Made by a program: the position numbers and the translations under genes. The notes below the pieces were generated by a model that ran no database searches, was not told where the DNA came from, and saw only the letters and a program-made list of their open reading frames with translations. Shown piece by piece: positions 1-5,482 of a stretch of DNA of 5,744 bases (positions are counted from its first letter, which is position 1; each line of letters opens with the position of its first letter). The stretch comes from Pseudomonadales bacterium (GTDB lineage Bacteria; Pseudomonadota; Gammaproteobacteria; Pseudomonadales; Azotimanducaceae), in NCBI GenBank assembly GCA_028822125.1, contig JAPKEK010000183.1:1-5744 (forward strand), read 5' to 3'.

Positions 1-2427
1 AAACGCGATGCGCATATTCTGGCCGAGGGCCAGTTCACCCGTATCCACCGAGGGGCCATCAGCAAGAATATCATTGCGGGCCACAATATCACCCTGCTTT
101 ACCAGCGGCCGCTGATTAATGCAGGTGTTTTGATTCGAGCGAGTGTATTTGACCAAGTCATATATATCGACGCCCGCTTCACCACTTTCTGTTTCATTAT
201 TGTTAACGCGGATTACAATCCTTGCAGCATCAACCGTTTCGACGACACCACCACGGCTGGCAACAACGCAAACCCCCGAGTCTCTGGCAACAGCTCGTTC
301 TAAACCAGTACCAACCAAAGGTTTTTCAGCAATCAATGTAGGTACAGCCTGACGCTGCATGTTGGAACCCATTAGTGCCCGATTAGCATCATCGTGTTCC
401 AGGAAAGGAATCAACGCCGCGGCAACGGATACCACCTGCTTCGGCGAAACATCCATAAAGTTAACGTTTTCCCGGGGCATCTTGGTGAATTCACCCTGAT
501 GACGCACATCCACCAATTCATCTTCCAGACTACCTTCGTCATTTATGCCGGCGCTCGCCTGAGCAATAACAAAATCAGATTCTACGATCGCGGACAGATA
601 TTCAATATCATCGGTGACCTTGGCATTCTCTACACGCCGATACGGACTTTCCAAAAATCCAAATGAATTAGTTCGAGCATAGGTCGCCAATGAATTAATC
701 AGCCCAATATTAGGCCCTTCAGGCGTTTCAATAGGGCAGACGCGGCCATAGTGCGTTGGGTGAACATCCCTGACCTCAAACCCCGCCCGTTCACGGGTAA
801 GACCACCCGGTCCGAGCGCCGAAACACGACGCTTGTGGGTTACTTCCGACAAGGGATTGTTCTGATCCATGAACTGGGATAACTGCGCTGACCCAAAAAA
901 CTCCTTAACAGCTGCCGCAACTGGTTTGGCGTTGATCAGGTCCTGAGGCATCAGGCCTTCGGACTCTGCCAGACTCAAACGCTCCTTAACCGCTCGTTCA
1001 ACTCTGATCAGGCCCAGTCTAAATGCATTTTCAGCCATCTCACCCACGGACCTGACGCGTCGGTTACCCAGATGATCAATGTCATCTACAACATCTTTGC
1101 CATTGCGGATGCTGATTAAACATTTCAGAACATCGATGATGTCATGGTTATTTAAAGTTCCTTCTCCGGTTTCATCCTCTCTGCTGAGTCGACGGTTGAA
1201 CTTCATCCTTCCTACTGCTGTCAGATCGTATCGATCTGGAGAAAAGAACATGTTGTTGAACAGATTTTCAGCAGCTTCTTTTGTCGGTGGTTCACCGGGA
1301 CGCATCATCCGATAGATTTCTACCAGCGCCTCGAGACGATTACTGGTCGGATCAACGGTCAGGGTATCGGACATGAAAGGACCACAATCCAGGTCATTGG
1401 TATAGATTGTATCGAATTCTTTAATTTCCAGCTCTGTCAGTATCTCTAATACTTCCTCGGTAATCACCTCGTTACAAGCAACCTTAATTTCTCCAGTCTC
1501 CGAATCAATAATATCTTTTGCCAGTTTATGGCCACAGACATACTCTACAGGGACACTTAGATGGCTCAGCTTGACTTTTTCCATGTCCCGGATATGCCGG
1601 GCAGTTATGCGCGTCCCTTCGGGAACGATAACCTTGCCTCTCTTGCCAACGATATCGAATCGTGCAGTTTCACCACGCAGTCTGCTGGCAATCAGCTTCA
1701 GCTTAGGACCTTCATTGGTAAGCTGAAACGAATCTGTATCAAAAAAGGTTCCCAGGATTTCCTCAGCATTTAACCCCAATGCTCGCAATAAGATAGAAGC
1801 CGGTAATTTACGACGCCTGTCAATCCGGGCGAAAACGTTGTCTTTTGGATCAAATTCGAAATCAAGCCACGAGCCGCGCATGGGAATCACTCTTGCTGAA
1901 TAAAGCAATTTCCCAGAAGAATGTGTTTTCCCCTTATCATGATCAAAGAACACGCCAGGCGATCGATGTAACTGGGAAACCACGACGCGTTCTATACCGT
2001 TAATGACAAAGGTGCCATTTTCAGTCATCAACGGGATCTCACCCATATAGACTTCCTGCTCCTTAATGTCCTTGATCGCTTTATTAGAAGAATCCTTATC
2101 ATAAATAATGAGTCGGACCTTAACCCTCAGAGGTACCGCATAGGTCACACTTCTGGACTGGCATTCCTTTACATCAAAAACAGCCTTACCAAGCCGATAA
2201 TTAACATACTCCAAAGCGGCATTACCGGAATAGCTTACTATTGGAAATACCGACCTGAATGCAGCGTGAAGGCCAGTTTCCAGCCTTTCTTTCTGGTCTG
2301 TTGCCTCCTGTAGGAATTGCTTATAGGAATTCACTTGGATACCTAATAGGTAGGGTATGTCCATGACAGTTGGCAATTTGCCAAAATCTTTCCTAATGCG
2401 TTTTTTCTCTGTATACGAATAGGCCAT
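1..2427 (-). CDS. rpoB: RNA polymerase beta subunit, N-terminal 809 residues (runs off the window)
   Basis: Catalytic beta subunit of DNA-dependent RNA polymerase, which forms one pincer of the clamp and part of the active-site channel. I translated every codon from the ATG at 2427-2425 to base 1 and found no stop or frameshift. The protein begins MAYSYTEKKRIRKDFGK and carries the beta protrusion and lobe blocks, including QLHRSPGVFF near residue 152 and FEFDPKDNVFARIDRRRK near 190. The fork/rifampicin region lies near 512-538 and GRVCPIETPEGPNIGLINSL near 561-580. It ends at ELALGQNMRIAF, equivalent to about residue 804 of E. coli beta, so the active-site Glu-Asp pair and the hybrid-binding lysines lie beyond the edge. 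The start is supported by GGAGG at 2437-2433, five bases upstream, and by the family N-terminus. It is the last gene here in the transcription order, and rpoC would be expected after it. Identity is certain; only the 3' portion is missing. Confidence 0.99.
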   Translation of the reverse strand, partial: MAYSYTEKKRIRKDFGKLPTVMDIPYLLGIQVNSYKQFLQEATDQKERLETGLHAAFRSVFPIVSYSGNAALEYVNYRLGKAVFDVKECQSRSVTYAVPLRVKVRLIIYDKDSSNKAIKDIKEQEVYMGEIPLMTENGTFVINGIERVVVSQLHRSPGVFFDHDKGKTHSSGKLLYSARVIPMRGSWLDFEFDPKDNVFARIDRRRKLPASILLRALGLNAEEILGTFFDTDSFQLTNEGPKLKLIASRLRGETARFDIVGKRGKVIVPEGTRITARHIRDMEKVKLSHLSVPVEYVCGHKLAKDIIDSETGEIKVACNEVITEEVLEILTELEIKEFDTIYTNDLDCGPFMSDTLTVDPTSNRLEALVEIYRMMRPGEPPTKEAAENLFNNMFFSPDRYDLTAVGRMKFNRRLSREDETGEGTLNNHDIIDVLKCLISIRNGKDVVDDIDHLGNRRVRSVGEMAENAFRLGLIRVERAVKERLSLAESEGLMPQDLINAKPVAAAVKEFFGSAQLSQFMDQNNPLSEVTHKRRVSALGPGGLTRERAGFEVRDVHPTHYGRVCPIETPEGPNIGLINSLATYARTNSFGFLESPYRRVENAKVTDDIEYLSAIVESDFVIAQASAGINDEGSLEDELVDVRHQGEFTKMPRENVNFMDVSPKQVVSVAAALIPFLEHDDANRALMGSNMQRQAVPTLIAEKPLVGTGLERAVARDSGVCVVASRGGVVETVDAARIVIRVNNNETESGEAGVDIYDLVKYTRSNQNTCINQRPLVKQGDIVARNDILADGPSVDTGELALGQNMRIAF
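814..894 (-). other. Rifampicin-resistance-determining region (cluster I) of rpoB, sensitive-type
   Basis: This stretch encodes residues 512-538, matching E. coli beta 507-533. The positions most often altered in rifampicin resistance keep the wild-type residues: Gln518 (E. coli 513), Asp521 (516), His531 (526, codon at 837-835) and Ser536 (531, codon at 822-820). Ile577, equivalent to E. coli Ile572 in the second cluster, is also wild type. Three conservative departures from E. coli are visible: Ala514 for Ser509, Val for Ile524 and Val for Ile530. I infer a drug-sensitive genotype. The effect of Ala514 cannot be judged from sequence alone. Confidence 0.85.
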
Positions 2428-2479
2428 TCACGCCTCCAGGCTTGCTATGTGATCACATCTAAGTGTAAAAAAACACAGG

Positions 2480-2519
2480 CGAACACGAGCAGATCATTGC
2501 TGACCTGCTCAATGTGTCG
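2480..2519 (-). promoter_or_regulatory. Hairpin in the rplL-rpoB spacer: candidate attenuator or RNA processing site
   Basis: In the transcript, GAGCAGGTCA and TGATCTGCTC (2510-2501 and 2496-2487) pair over 10 positions with one G-U wobble, closed by a GCAA tetraloop of the stable GNRA type. Beyond a three-base bulge the stem can be extended by ACAC/GTGT and then CG/CG, giving about 16 pairs. A run of seven U follows at 2473-2467, six bases after the extended stem. In E. coli this spacer holds a partial terminator and an RNase III site that lower rpoBC output relative to L12. A similar role here is inferred. The gap before the U run makes it a poor standard intrinsic terminator. Confidence 0.6.
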
Positions 2520-2547
2520 ATCCTGCTCGAGTCATACTGACCCTGAC

Positions 2548-2922
2548 TTACTTCAGCTCGACCGTTGCGCCTGCTTCTTCGAGCTGCTTCTTGATATCTT
2601 CCGCTTCATCTTTAGAGGCGCCTTCTTTCACTGTAGAAGGAACTGAATCTACCAACTCTTTTGCTTCTTTGAGTCCCAATCCGGTAACGCTTCGAACGAC
2701 CTTAATAGCATTCACTTTCTTTTCACCGAATGAAGTCAGAACGACTTCAAACTCGTCCTGCTCTTCGACCGCAGCGGCATCAGCAGCTGCAGCGGGTGCA
2801 GCGACAGCGGCCGCTGCAGCGGATACACCAAACTTCTCTTCCATGGCTTCAACAAGTGCTACCACATCCATCACACTCATTTCCGCAATTGCATCTAAAA
2901 TATCATCTTTGGATAACGACAT
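2548..2922 (-). CDS. rplL: 50S ribosomal protein L7/L12
   Basis: Multicopy stalk protein of the large ribosomal subunit, which recruits and activates the GTPase factors IF2, EF-Tu, EF-G and RF3. The 124 residues match the usual length of about 120. Residues 1-33 form the dimerising N-terminal domain (with MSVMDVVALVEAMEEKFGVS) that binds the C-terminal helix of L10. Residues 35-55 are a flexible, almost pure Ala/Val/Pro hinge. Residues 56-124 form the factor-binding domain with the KVNAIKVVR and TGLGLKEAKELV helices; Lys69, Ile73, Lys74 and Arg77 correspond to the conserved factor-contact face. The ATG start is supported by GGAG at 2935-2932, nine bases upstream. The gene follows rplJ after only 24 bases, as expected for co-translation, and precedes rpoB by 120 bases. 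The alanine hinge is encoded by a GC-rich GCN-repeat patch that also opens long false frames on the other strand. Confidence 0.98.
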   Translation of the reverse strand: MSLSKDDILDAIAEMSVMDVVALVEAMEEKFGVSAAAAAVAAPAAAADAAAVEEQDEFEVVLTSFGEKKVNAIKVVRSVTGLGLKEAKELVDSVPSTVKEGASKDEAEDIKKQLEEAGATVELK

Positions 2923-2946
2923 TTGTCCTATCTCCGTTTTTCTGAA

Positions 2947-3483
2947 TTAAGCTTGAACTGATTGTTGTTTCTGTTCACCCACCGCTGCAACAACCCTGGT
3001 TACCCGACCCGGTATATCGTTTAAGGTTCTTACGACCTTAACGATTGGAGCCTGCATCACTGCTAACAGCAATGCGAGGGCTTCATCCCTGGTTGGCAAC
3101 TTGGCAAGTGCATCAATCTGCGTTGCGGGGAGCAATTTGCCACCGACACTGAGCGCTTTTACTTCAAACGCCTCATTATCTTTGGCAAAGTCCTTGAATA
3201 AGCGCGCGCCTGCACCTGGGTCCTCCAGGGAAAAAGCGAACACACAAGGCCCCAATAACGCTTCATTCATGCATTCAAATTCGGTCCCCTGGAAAGCTCG
3301 CTTAGCAAGCGTATTCCGGATCACACGAACTTGTACGCCAGACGTACGAGCGGTACTTCGGAGGGCCGTCATCTCATCGACTGAGACTCCCCGATAATCC
3401 GCCATTACGGCTGAAAGCGCAGTTTTTGCGGTTTCATTTACTTCGGCAACAATAGCCTGTTTCTCTTTAAGTCCAATCGGCAC
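2947..3483 (-). CDS. rplJ: 50S ribosomal protein L10
   Basis: L10 anchors the stalk: its N-terminal domain sits on 23S rRNA beside L11, and its C-terminal helix carries the L12 dimers. It is also the translational repressor of its own rplJL message when in excess. The family signature is visible at residues 27-59 (MADYRGVSVDEMTALR through VRVIRNTLA). It is followed by the GPCVFAFSLEDPGAGARLFKDFAK block and a long helical C-terminus. Length is 178 residues against 165 in E. coli; the extra length is in the tail after VVRTLNDIPGRVTRVVAAV. The start codon is GTG at 3483-3481, read as Met. It is favoured by GAGGAG at 3498-3493, nine bases upstream, and by the family N-terminus (xxLKEKQAIVAEV). 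It is preceded by an unusually long, structured leader and followed closely by rplL. Confidence 0.97.
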   Translation of the reverse strand: MPIGLKEKQAIVAEVNETAKTALSAVMADYRGVSVDEMTALRSTARTSGVQVRVIRNTLAKRAFQGTEFECMNEALLGPCVFAFSLEDPGAGARLFKDFAKDNEAFEVKALSVGGKLLPATQIDALAKLPTRDEALALLLAVMQAPIVKVVRTLNDIPGRVTRVVAAVGEQKQQSVQA

Positions 3484-3492
3484 TTCTGCGTA

Positions 3493-3498
3493 CTCCTC
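3493..3498 (-). promoter_or_regulatory. Ribosome binding site deciding the GTG start of rplJ
   Basis: GAGGAG reads in the transcript nine bases before GTG. It is the strongest Shine-Dalgarno match near the N-terminus and fixes the non-ATG start. Part of it can pair with GTACGTCC about 40 bases upstream (3542-3535), so access to it may be controlled; that part is inference. Confidence 0.75.
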
Positions 3499-3566
3499 GA
3501 CTCGTTACCTTTCCTGCCAACTTGCACTCAGCAGGGACGTACGGCGACAGGATCCATGGCTTTGAA

Positions 3567-3634
3567 TCAAGTTCCACCGTCTGCGCAGGCTTGTCTAATA
3601 ATTAACCGAATTAAATCGGACCTGCGGTCTTTGA
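3567..3634 (-). promoter_or_regulatory. L10 leader-like RNA element in the rplJ 5' untranslated region
   Basis: The 194 bases between rplA and rplJ (3677-3484) hold no gene. In the transcript an outer stem TCAA(A)G/CTTGA (3634-3629 with 3571-3567) encloses ACCG/CGGT and CAGG/CCTG (3628-3621 with 3589-3586 and 3579-3576). These two inner stems are separated by a one-sided internal loop containing GCAGA (3585-3580). An apical hairpin CCGA-TTTAAT-TCGG (3619-3606) caps the element. A bent stem with a one-sided, kink-turn-like loop some 80 bases upstream of rplJ is the known arrangement of the site where excess L10-(L12) complex binds and represses translation. The pairing is seen in the sequence; the protein binding is inferred from family knowledge. 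No convincing sigma-70 promoter was found in the gap. Confidence 0.7.
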
Positions 3635-3677
3635 CGAGTGATGACCATTGGCCAGCCACTCCAAAGTACTTTTTTAT

Positions 3678-3699
3678 TCAAGCTTCCAGGGAAGCTTGA
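3678..3699 (-). repeat. Perfect inverted repeat overlapping the rplA stop codon
   Basis: TCAAGCTTCC and GGAAGCTTGA are exact reverse complements separated by two bases, so the last codons of rplA plus its TGA stop form a palindrome. In RNA this gives a nine-pair stem with a CCUG loop. It is followed in the transcript by ATAAAAAA rather than a U run, so it is not a rho-independent terminator for the rpl genes. It may act as a 3' stability element or processing boundary between the L1 and L10 messages, or may simply be constrained coding sequence. Confidence 0.65.
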
Positions 3700-4373
3700 T
3701 CTATCAAAATTCCGGCACCCATCGTAGTAGACAGGGTGATCTTCTTTACATAAACGCCTTTTGCGGAAGCTGGCTTGAACTTCTTAAGATCAGTGATCAA
3801 GGCCTCCAGATTTCCTTTAATTGCCGCGGCATCAAATCCAACCTGTCCGACACCACCATGAACAATGCCATTTTTATCTGTCCGATAACGTACCTGGCCA
3901 GCTTTAGCATTTTGTACTGCTTCAGCAACATCCGCCGTAACGGTACCCAGGCGTGGGTTAGGCATCAGCCCTCTGGGGCCGAGTATCTGTCCCAATTGAC
4001 CCACCACTCGCATAGAATCAGGCGTCGCTACAACCACATCAAAATCGAGATTGCCTGCTTTAATTTGTTCCGCCAAATCATCCATGCCAACGATATCGGC
4101 TCCAGCGGCAGTTGACTCCTCGGCCTTTTCTCCCTGGGCAAACACGGCAACACGGACCGTCTTGCCCGTTCCATTAGGCAACACGGTTGCCCCACGAACC
4201 ACCTGGTCTGATTTTTTTGGATCAACGCCCAGGTTGATACTGACATCGATTGATTCCTTGAATTTTACCGAGGACAGTTCATTCAGCAGTACCACCGCAT
4301 CATCAATACTATAGGATTTAGATTGATCCACTTTCTCTCGATAAGCTTTTACTCGTTTACTTAACTTGGCCAT
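3678..4373 (-). CDS. rplA: 50S ribosomal protein L1
   Basis: L1 forms the mobile stalk at the E site of the 50S subunit, helps eject deacylated tRNA, and represses translation of the rplK-rplA message when free. The 231 residues agree with the usual length of about 230. The L1 signature is present as FDVVVATPDSMRVVGQLGQ followed by ILGPRGLMPNPRLGTVT, roughly residues 110-148. The C-terminal RNA-binding signature STTMGAG places Thr217, Met218 and Gly219 at the positions known to contact RNA. The two-domain architecture (N- and C-terminal segments forming domain I, the middle forming domain II) is intact. The ATG directly follows the TAG stop of rplK, and its Shine-Dalgarno lies inside rplK, indicating translational coupling. 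The end of the gene lies in a perfect inverted repeat. Confidence 0.98.
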   Translation of the reverse strand: MAKLSKRVKAYREKVDQSKSYSIDDAVVLLNELSSVKFKESIDVSINLGVDPKKSDQVVRGATVLPNGTGKTVRVAVFAQGEKAEESTAAGADIVGMDDLAEQIKAGNLDFDVVVATPDSMRVVGQLGQILGPRGLMPNPRLGTVTADVAEAVQNAKAGQVRYRTDKNGIVHGGVGQVGFDAAAIKGNLEALITDLKKFKPASAKGVYVKKITLSTTMGAGILIDQASLEA

Positions 4374-4805
4374 CTAAACACCCTCCACTTCAATACCAGC
4401 ACTGCGTGCGCTGCCTGCAATAGTCTTCACGGCAGCATCCATATCCCGTGCCGTGAGATCAGGCATCTTCAGAGTGGCAATTTCTTCTAATTGTGCACGA
4501 TTAACCTTACCGACTTTATTGACATGGGGTTCTGCACTACCACTGGTGATCCCGGCCGCTTTCTTTAACAAAATCGATGCGGGGGGCGTCTTCCTGATGA
4601 AGGTGAAACTCTTATCACTGTATACCGTTATTACCACCGGAATAGGCATGCCAGGCTCAATCGCCTGAGTCTCTGCATTGAACGCTTTGCAAAATTCCAT
4701 AATGTTGACACCACGCTGACCCAAAGCCGGGCCCACAGGCGGGCTGGGGTTTGCCTGCCCAGCAGGAACCTGTAACTTAATATAAGCATCTATTTTCTTT
4801 GCCAT
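4374..4805 (-). CDS. rplK: 50S ribosomal protein L11
   Basis: L11 binds the GTPase-associated region of 23S rRNA at the base of the L10-L12 stalk, takes part in factor-dependent GTP hydrolysis, and is required for RelA activation on stalled ribosomes. The 143 residues match the family length of 142. The N-terminal domain carries NPSPPVGPALGQRGVNIMEFC (residues 19-39); Pro22 and Pro26, the positions linked to thiostrepton sensitivity, are conserved. The linker TPPASILLKKAAG leads to the rRNA-binding C-terminal domain ending in the SARSAGIEVEG signature. The ATG is supported by AGAGGA at 4817-4812, six bases upstream. It begins the L11 operon segment after a 118-base leader and abuts rplA with no gap. 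Confidence 0.98.
   Translation of the reverse strand: MAKKIDAYIKLQVPAGQANPSPPVGPALGQRGVNIMEFCKAFNAETQAIEPGMPIPVVITVYSDKSFTFIRKTPPASILLKKAAGITSGSAEPHVNKVGKVNRAQLEEIATLKMPDLTARDMDAAVKTIAGSARSAGIEVEGV
4381..4386 (-). promoter_or_regulatory. rplA ribosome binding site embedded in the end of rplK
   Basis: GGAGGG lies seven bases before the rplA ATG and encodes the last residues of L11 (Glu-Gly). Because the rplK stop TAG touches the rplA ATG, ribosomes finishing L11 are placed directly on the L1 start. This fits the known coupled synthesis of the two proteins. Confidence 0.85.
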
Positions 4806-4837
4806 TTGTAATCCTCTCTTGGGTTCAAACCCCGTCG

Positions 4838-4882
4838 CACTTACTGATTTACAGCAAGCTACGAATCAGGTCCCCGTAAATA
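4838..4882 (-). promoter_or_regulatory. Probable L1 translational operator in the rplK leader
   Basis: In the 118-base nusG-rplK gap, TATTTAC (4882-4876) can pair with GTAAGTG (4844-4838), including two G-U pairs. TGATT (4868-4864) can pair with AATCA (4849-4845). The two stems are separated by a one-sided loop, GGGGACC, on the 5' arm. Two helices joined by an asymmetric loop just upstream of rplK is the general form of the site at which L1 represses its own operon by mimicking its rRNA target. A small hairpin, GGGT-TTGA-ACCC (4832-4821), follows directly and ends a few bases before the rplK Shine-Dalgarno. The pairings are seen; L1 binding is inferred. I could not identify a sigma-70 promoter in this gap with confidence. 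Confidence 0.5.
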
Positions 4883-4923
4883 GTGAGCAATTGGCCCTTG
4901 CCACACTAAATTAAAGTCTCTGC

Positions 4924-5457
4924 TCAGCCTTTTTCGACTTGACCAAAGTCCAATTCGACCGGTGTTGACCGACCAAAAATTGTGACTGCAACGTGCAGTC
5001 GATTTTTTTCATAATTCACTTCTTCAACAACACCGTTGAAATCGTTAAATGGGCCATCAGTAACCCTGACCAGTTCACCAGGCTCGTACATTGTCTTAGG
5101 TGTGATCTGCTCACTGCCCACCTGAACGCGTTGCAAAATAGCCGAAGCCTCGGCTGCTGATATAGGTGCCGGCTTATCTGCCTTACCGCCAATAAACCCC
5201 ATGACTCTGGGCGTCTCCTTAACTAAGTGCCAGGTCTGATCGTCCAGAATCATTTCCACGAGCACATAACCAGGGAAAAATTTCCTTTCACTGCGGCGCT
5301 TCTTCCCCGCTTTCATCTCAACCACTTCTTCTGAAGGCACCAGGATTTCTCCAAAGCGGTCCTGAAGTCCGGAGAGCTCAATTCGCTCAAGCAGGGCGCG
5401 CATGACTTGCTTTTCGTAACCCGAAAAAGCGTGCACTACATACCAACTTTTATTCAC
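4924..5457 (-). CDS. nusG: Transcription termination/antitermination factor NusG
   Basis: NusG binds the RNA polymerase clamp through its N-terminal NGN domain, suppressing pausing, and uses its C-terminal KOW domain to contact either Rho or ribosomal protein S10. The 177 residues agree with the usual length of about 180. The NGN domain opens with SWYVVHAFSGYEKQV and contains RKFFPGYVLVEM and RVMGFIGG. The KOW domain starts near residue 124 with GELVRVTDGPFNDFNGVVEEV and ends with IFGRSTPVELDFGQVEKG, including Phe161, equivalent to the S10/Rho-contact Phe165 of E. coli. The start is GTG at 5457-5455, chosen because AGGTG lies just upstream and because only three residues then precede the conserved Trp-Tyr-Val-Val. 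It follows secE after 25 bases, the usual secE-nusG pairing. The stop is TGA. Confidence 0.98.
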   Translation of the reverse strand: MNKSWYVVHAFSGYEKQVMRALLERIELSGLQDRFGEILVPSEEVVEMKAGKKRRSERKFFPGYVLVEMILDDQTWHLVKETPRVMGFIGGKADKPAPISAAEASAILQRVQVGSEQITPKTMYEPGELVRVTDGPFNDFNGVVEEVNYEKNRLHVAVTIFGRSTPVELDFGQVEKG

Positions 5458-5462
5458 TTAAG

Positions 5463-5467
5463 CACCT
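5463..5467 (-). promoter_or_regulatory. Ribosome binding site deciding the GTG start of nusG
   Basis: AGGTG in the secE-nusG gap, with its AGGT core six bases before GTG, is the only reasonable Shine-Dalgarno match there. There is no ATG in frame that would keep the conserved Trp-Tyr-Val-Val N-terminus. Confidence 0.65.
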
Positions 5468-5482
5468 GCCCTTTATCAATCG

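Noticed and set aside
143..1773. Several short plus-strand frames opposite rpoB
   Set aside because: All lie inside the intact beta reading frame and translate to unrelated, low-plausibility peptides.
2761..2825. Short GCAGC/GCNGC-type repeats
   Set aside because: They are explained by the alanine-rich hinge of L12 and are not a separate repeat element.
2591..2950. Plus-strand open frame of 119 codons rich in Ala and Ser
   Set aside because: It lies opposite rplL; its alanine run is the complement of the GCN-rich L12 hinge. It has no ribosome binding site and no recognisable family.
3600..3677. Sigma-70 promoter for rplJ
   Set aside because: Several A/T-rich stretches can be read as a -10 box, but none has a fitting -35 at 16-18 bases, so I do not call one.
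3678..3699. Rho-independent terminator at the end of rplA
   Set aside because: The stem is followed by A-rich sequence in the transcript direction, and no U run follows it on the plus strand either.
3648..4115. Plus-strand open frame of 155 codons
   Set aside because: It is antisense to rplA, which is a complete and well-conserved L1 gene; nothing in the translated product resembles a protein family.
4884..4923. Sigma-70 promoter for rplK
   Set aside because: TTTAAT and CACTAT resemble -10 boxes but the paired -35 hexamers match the consensus poorly.
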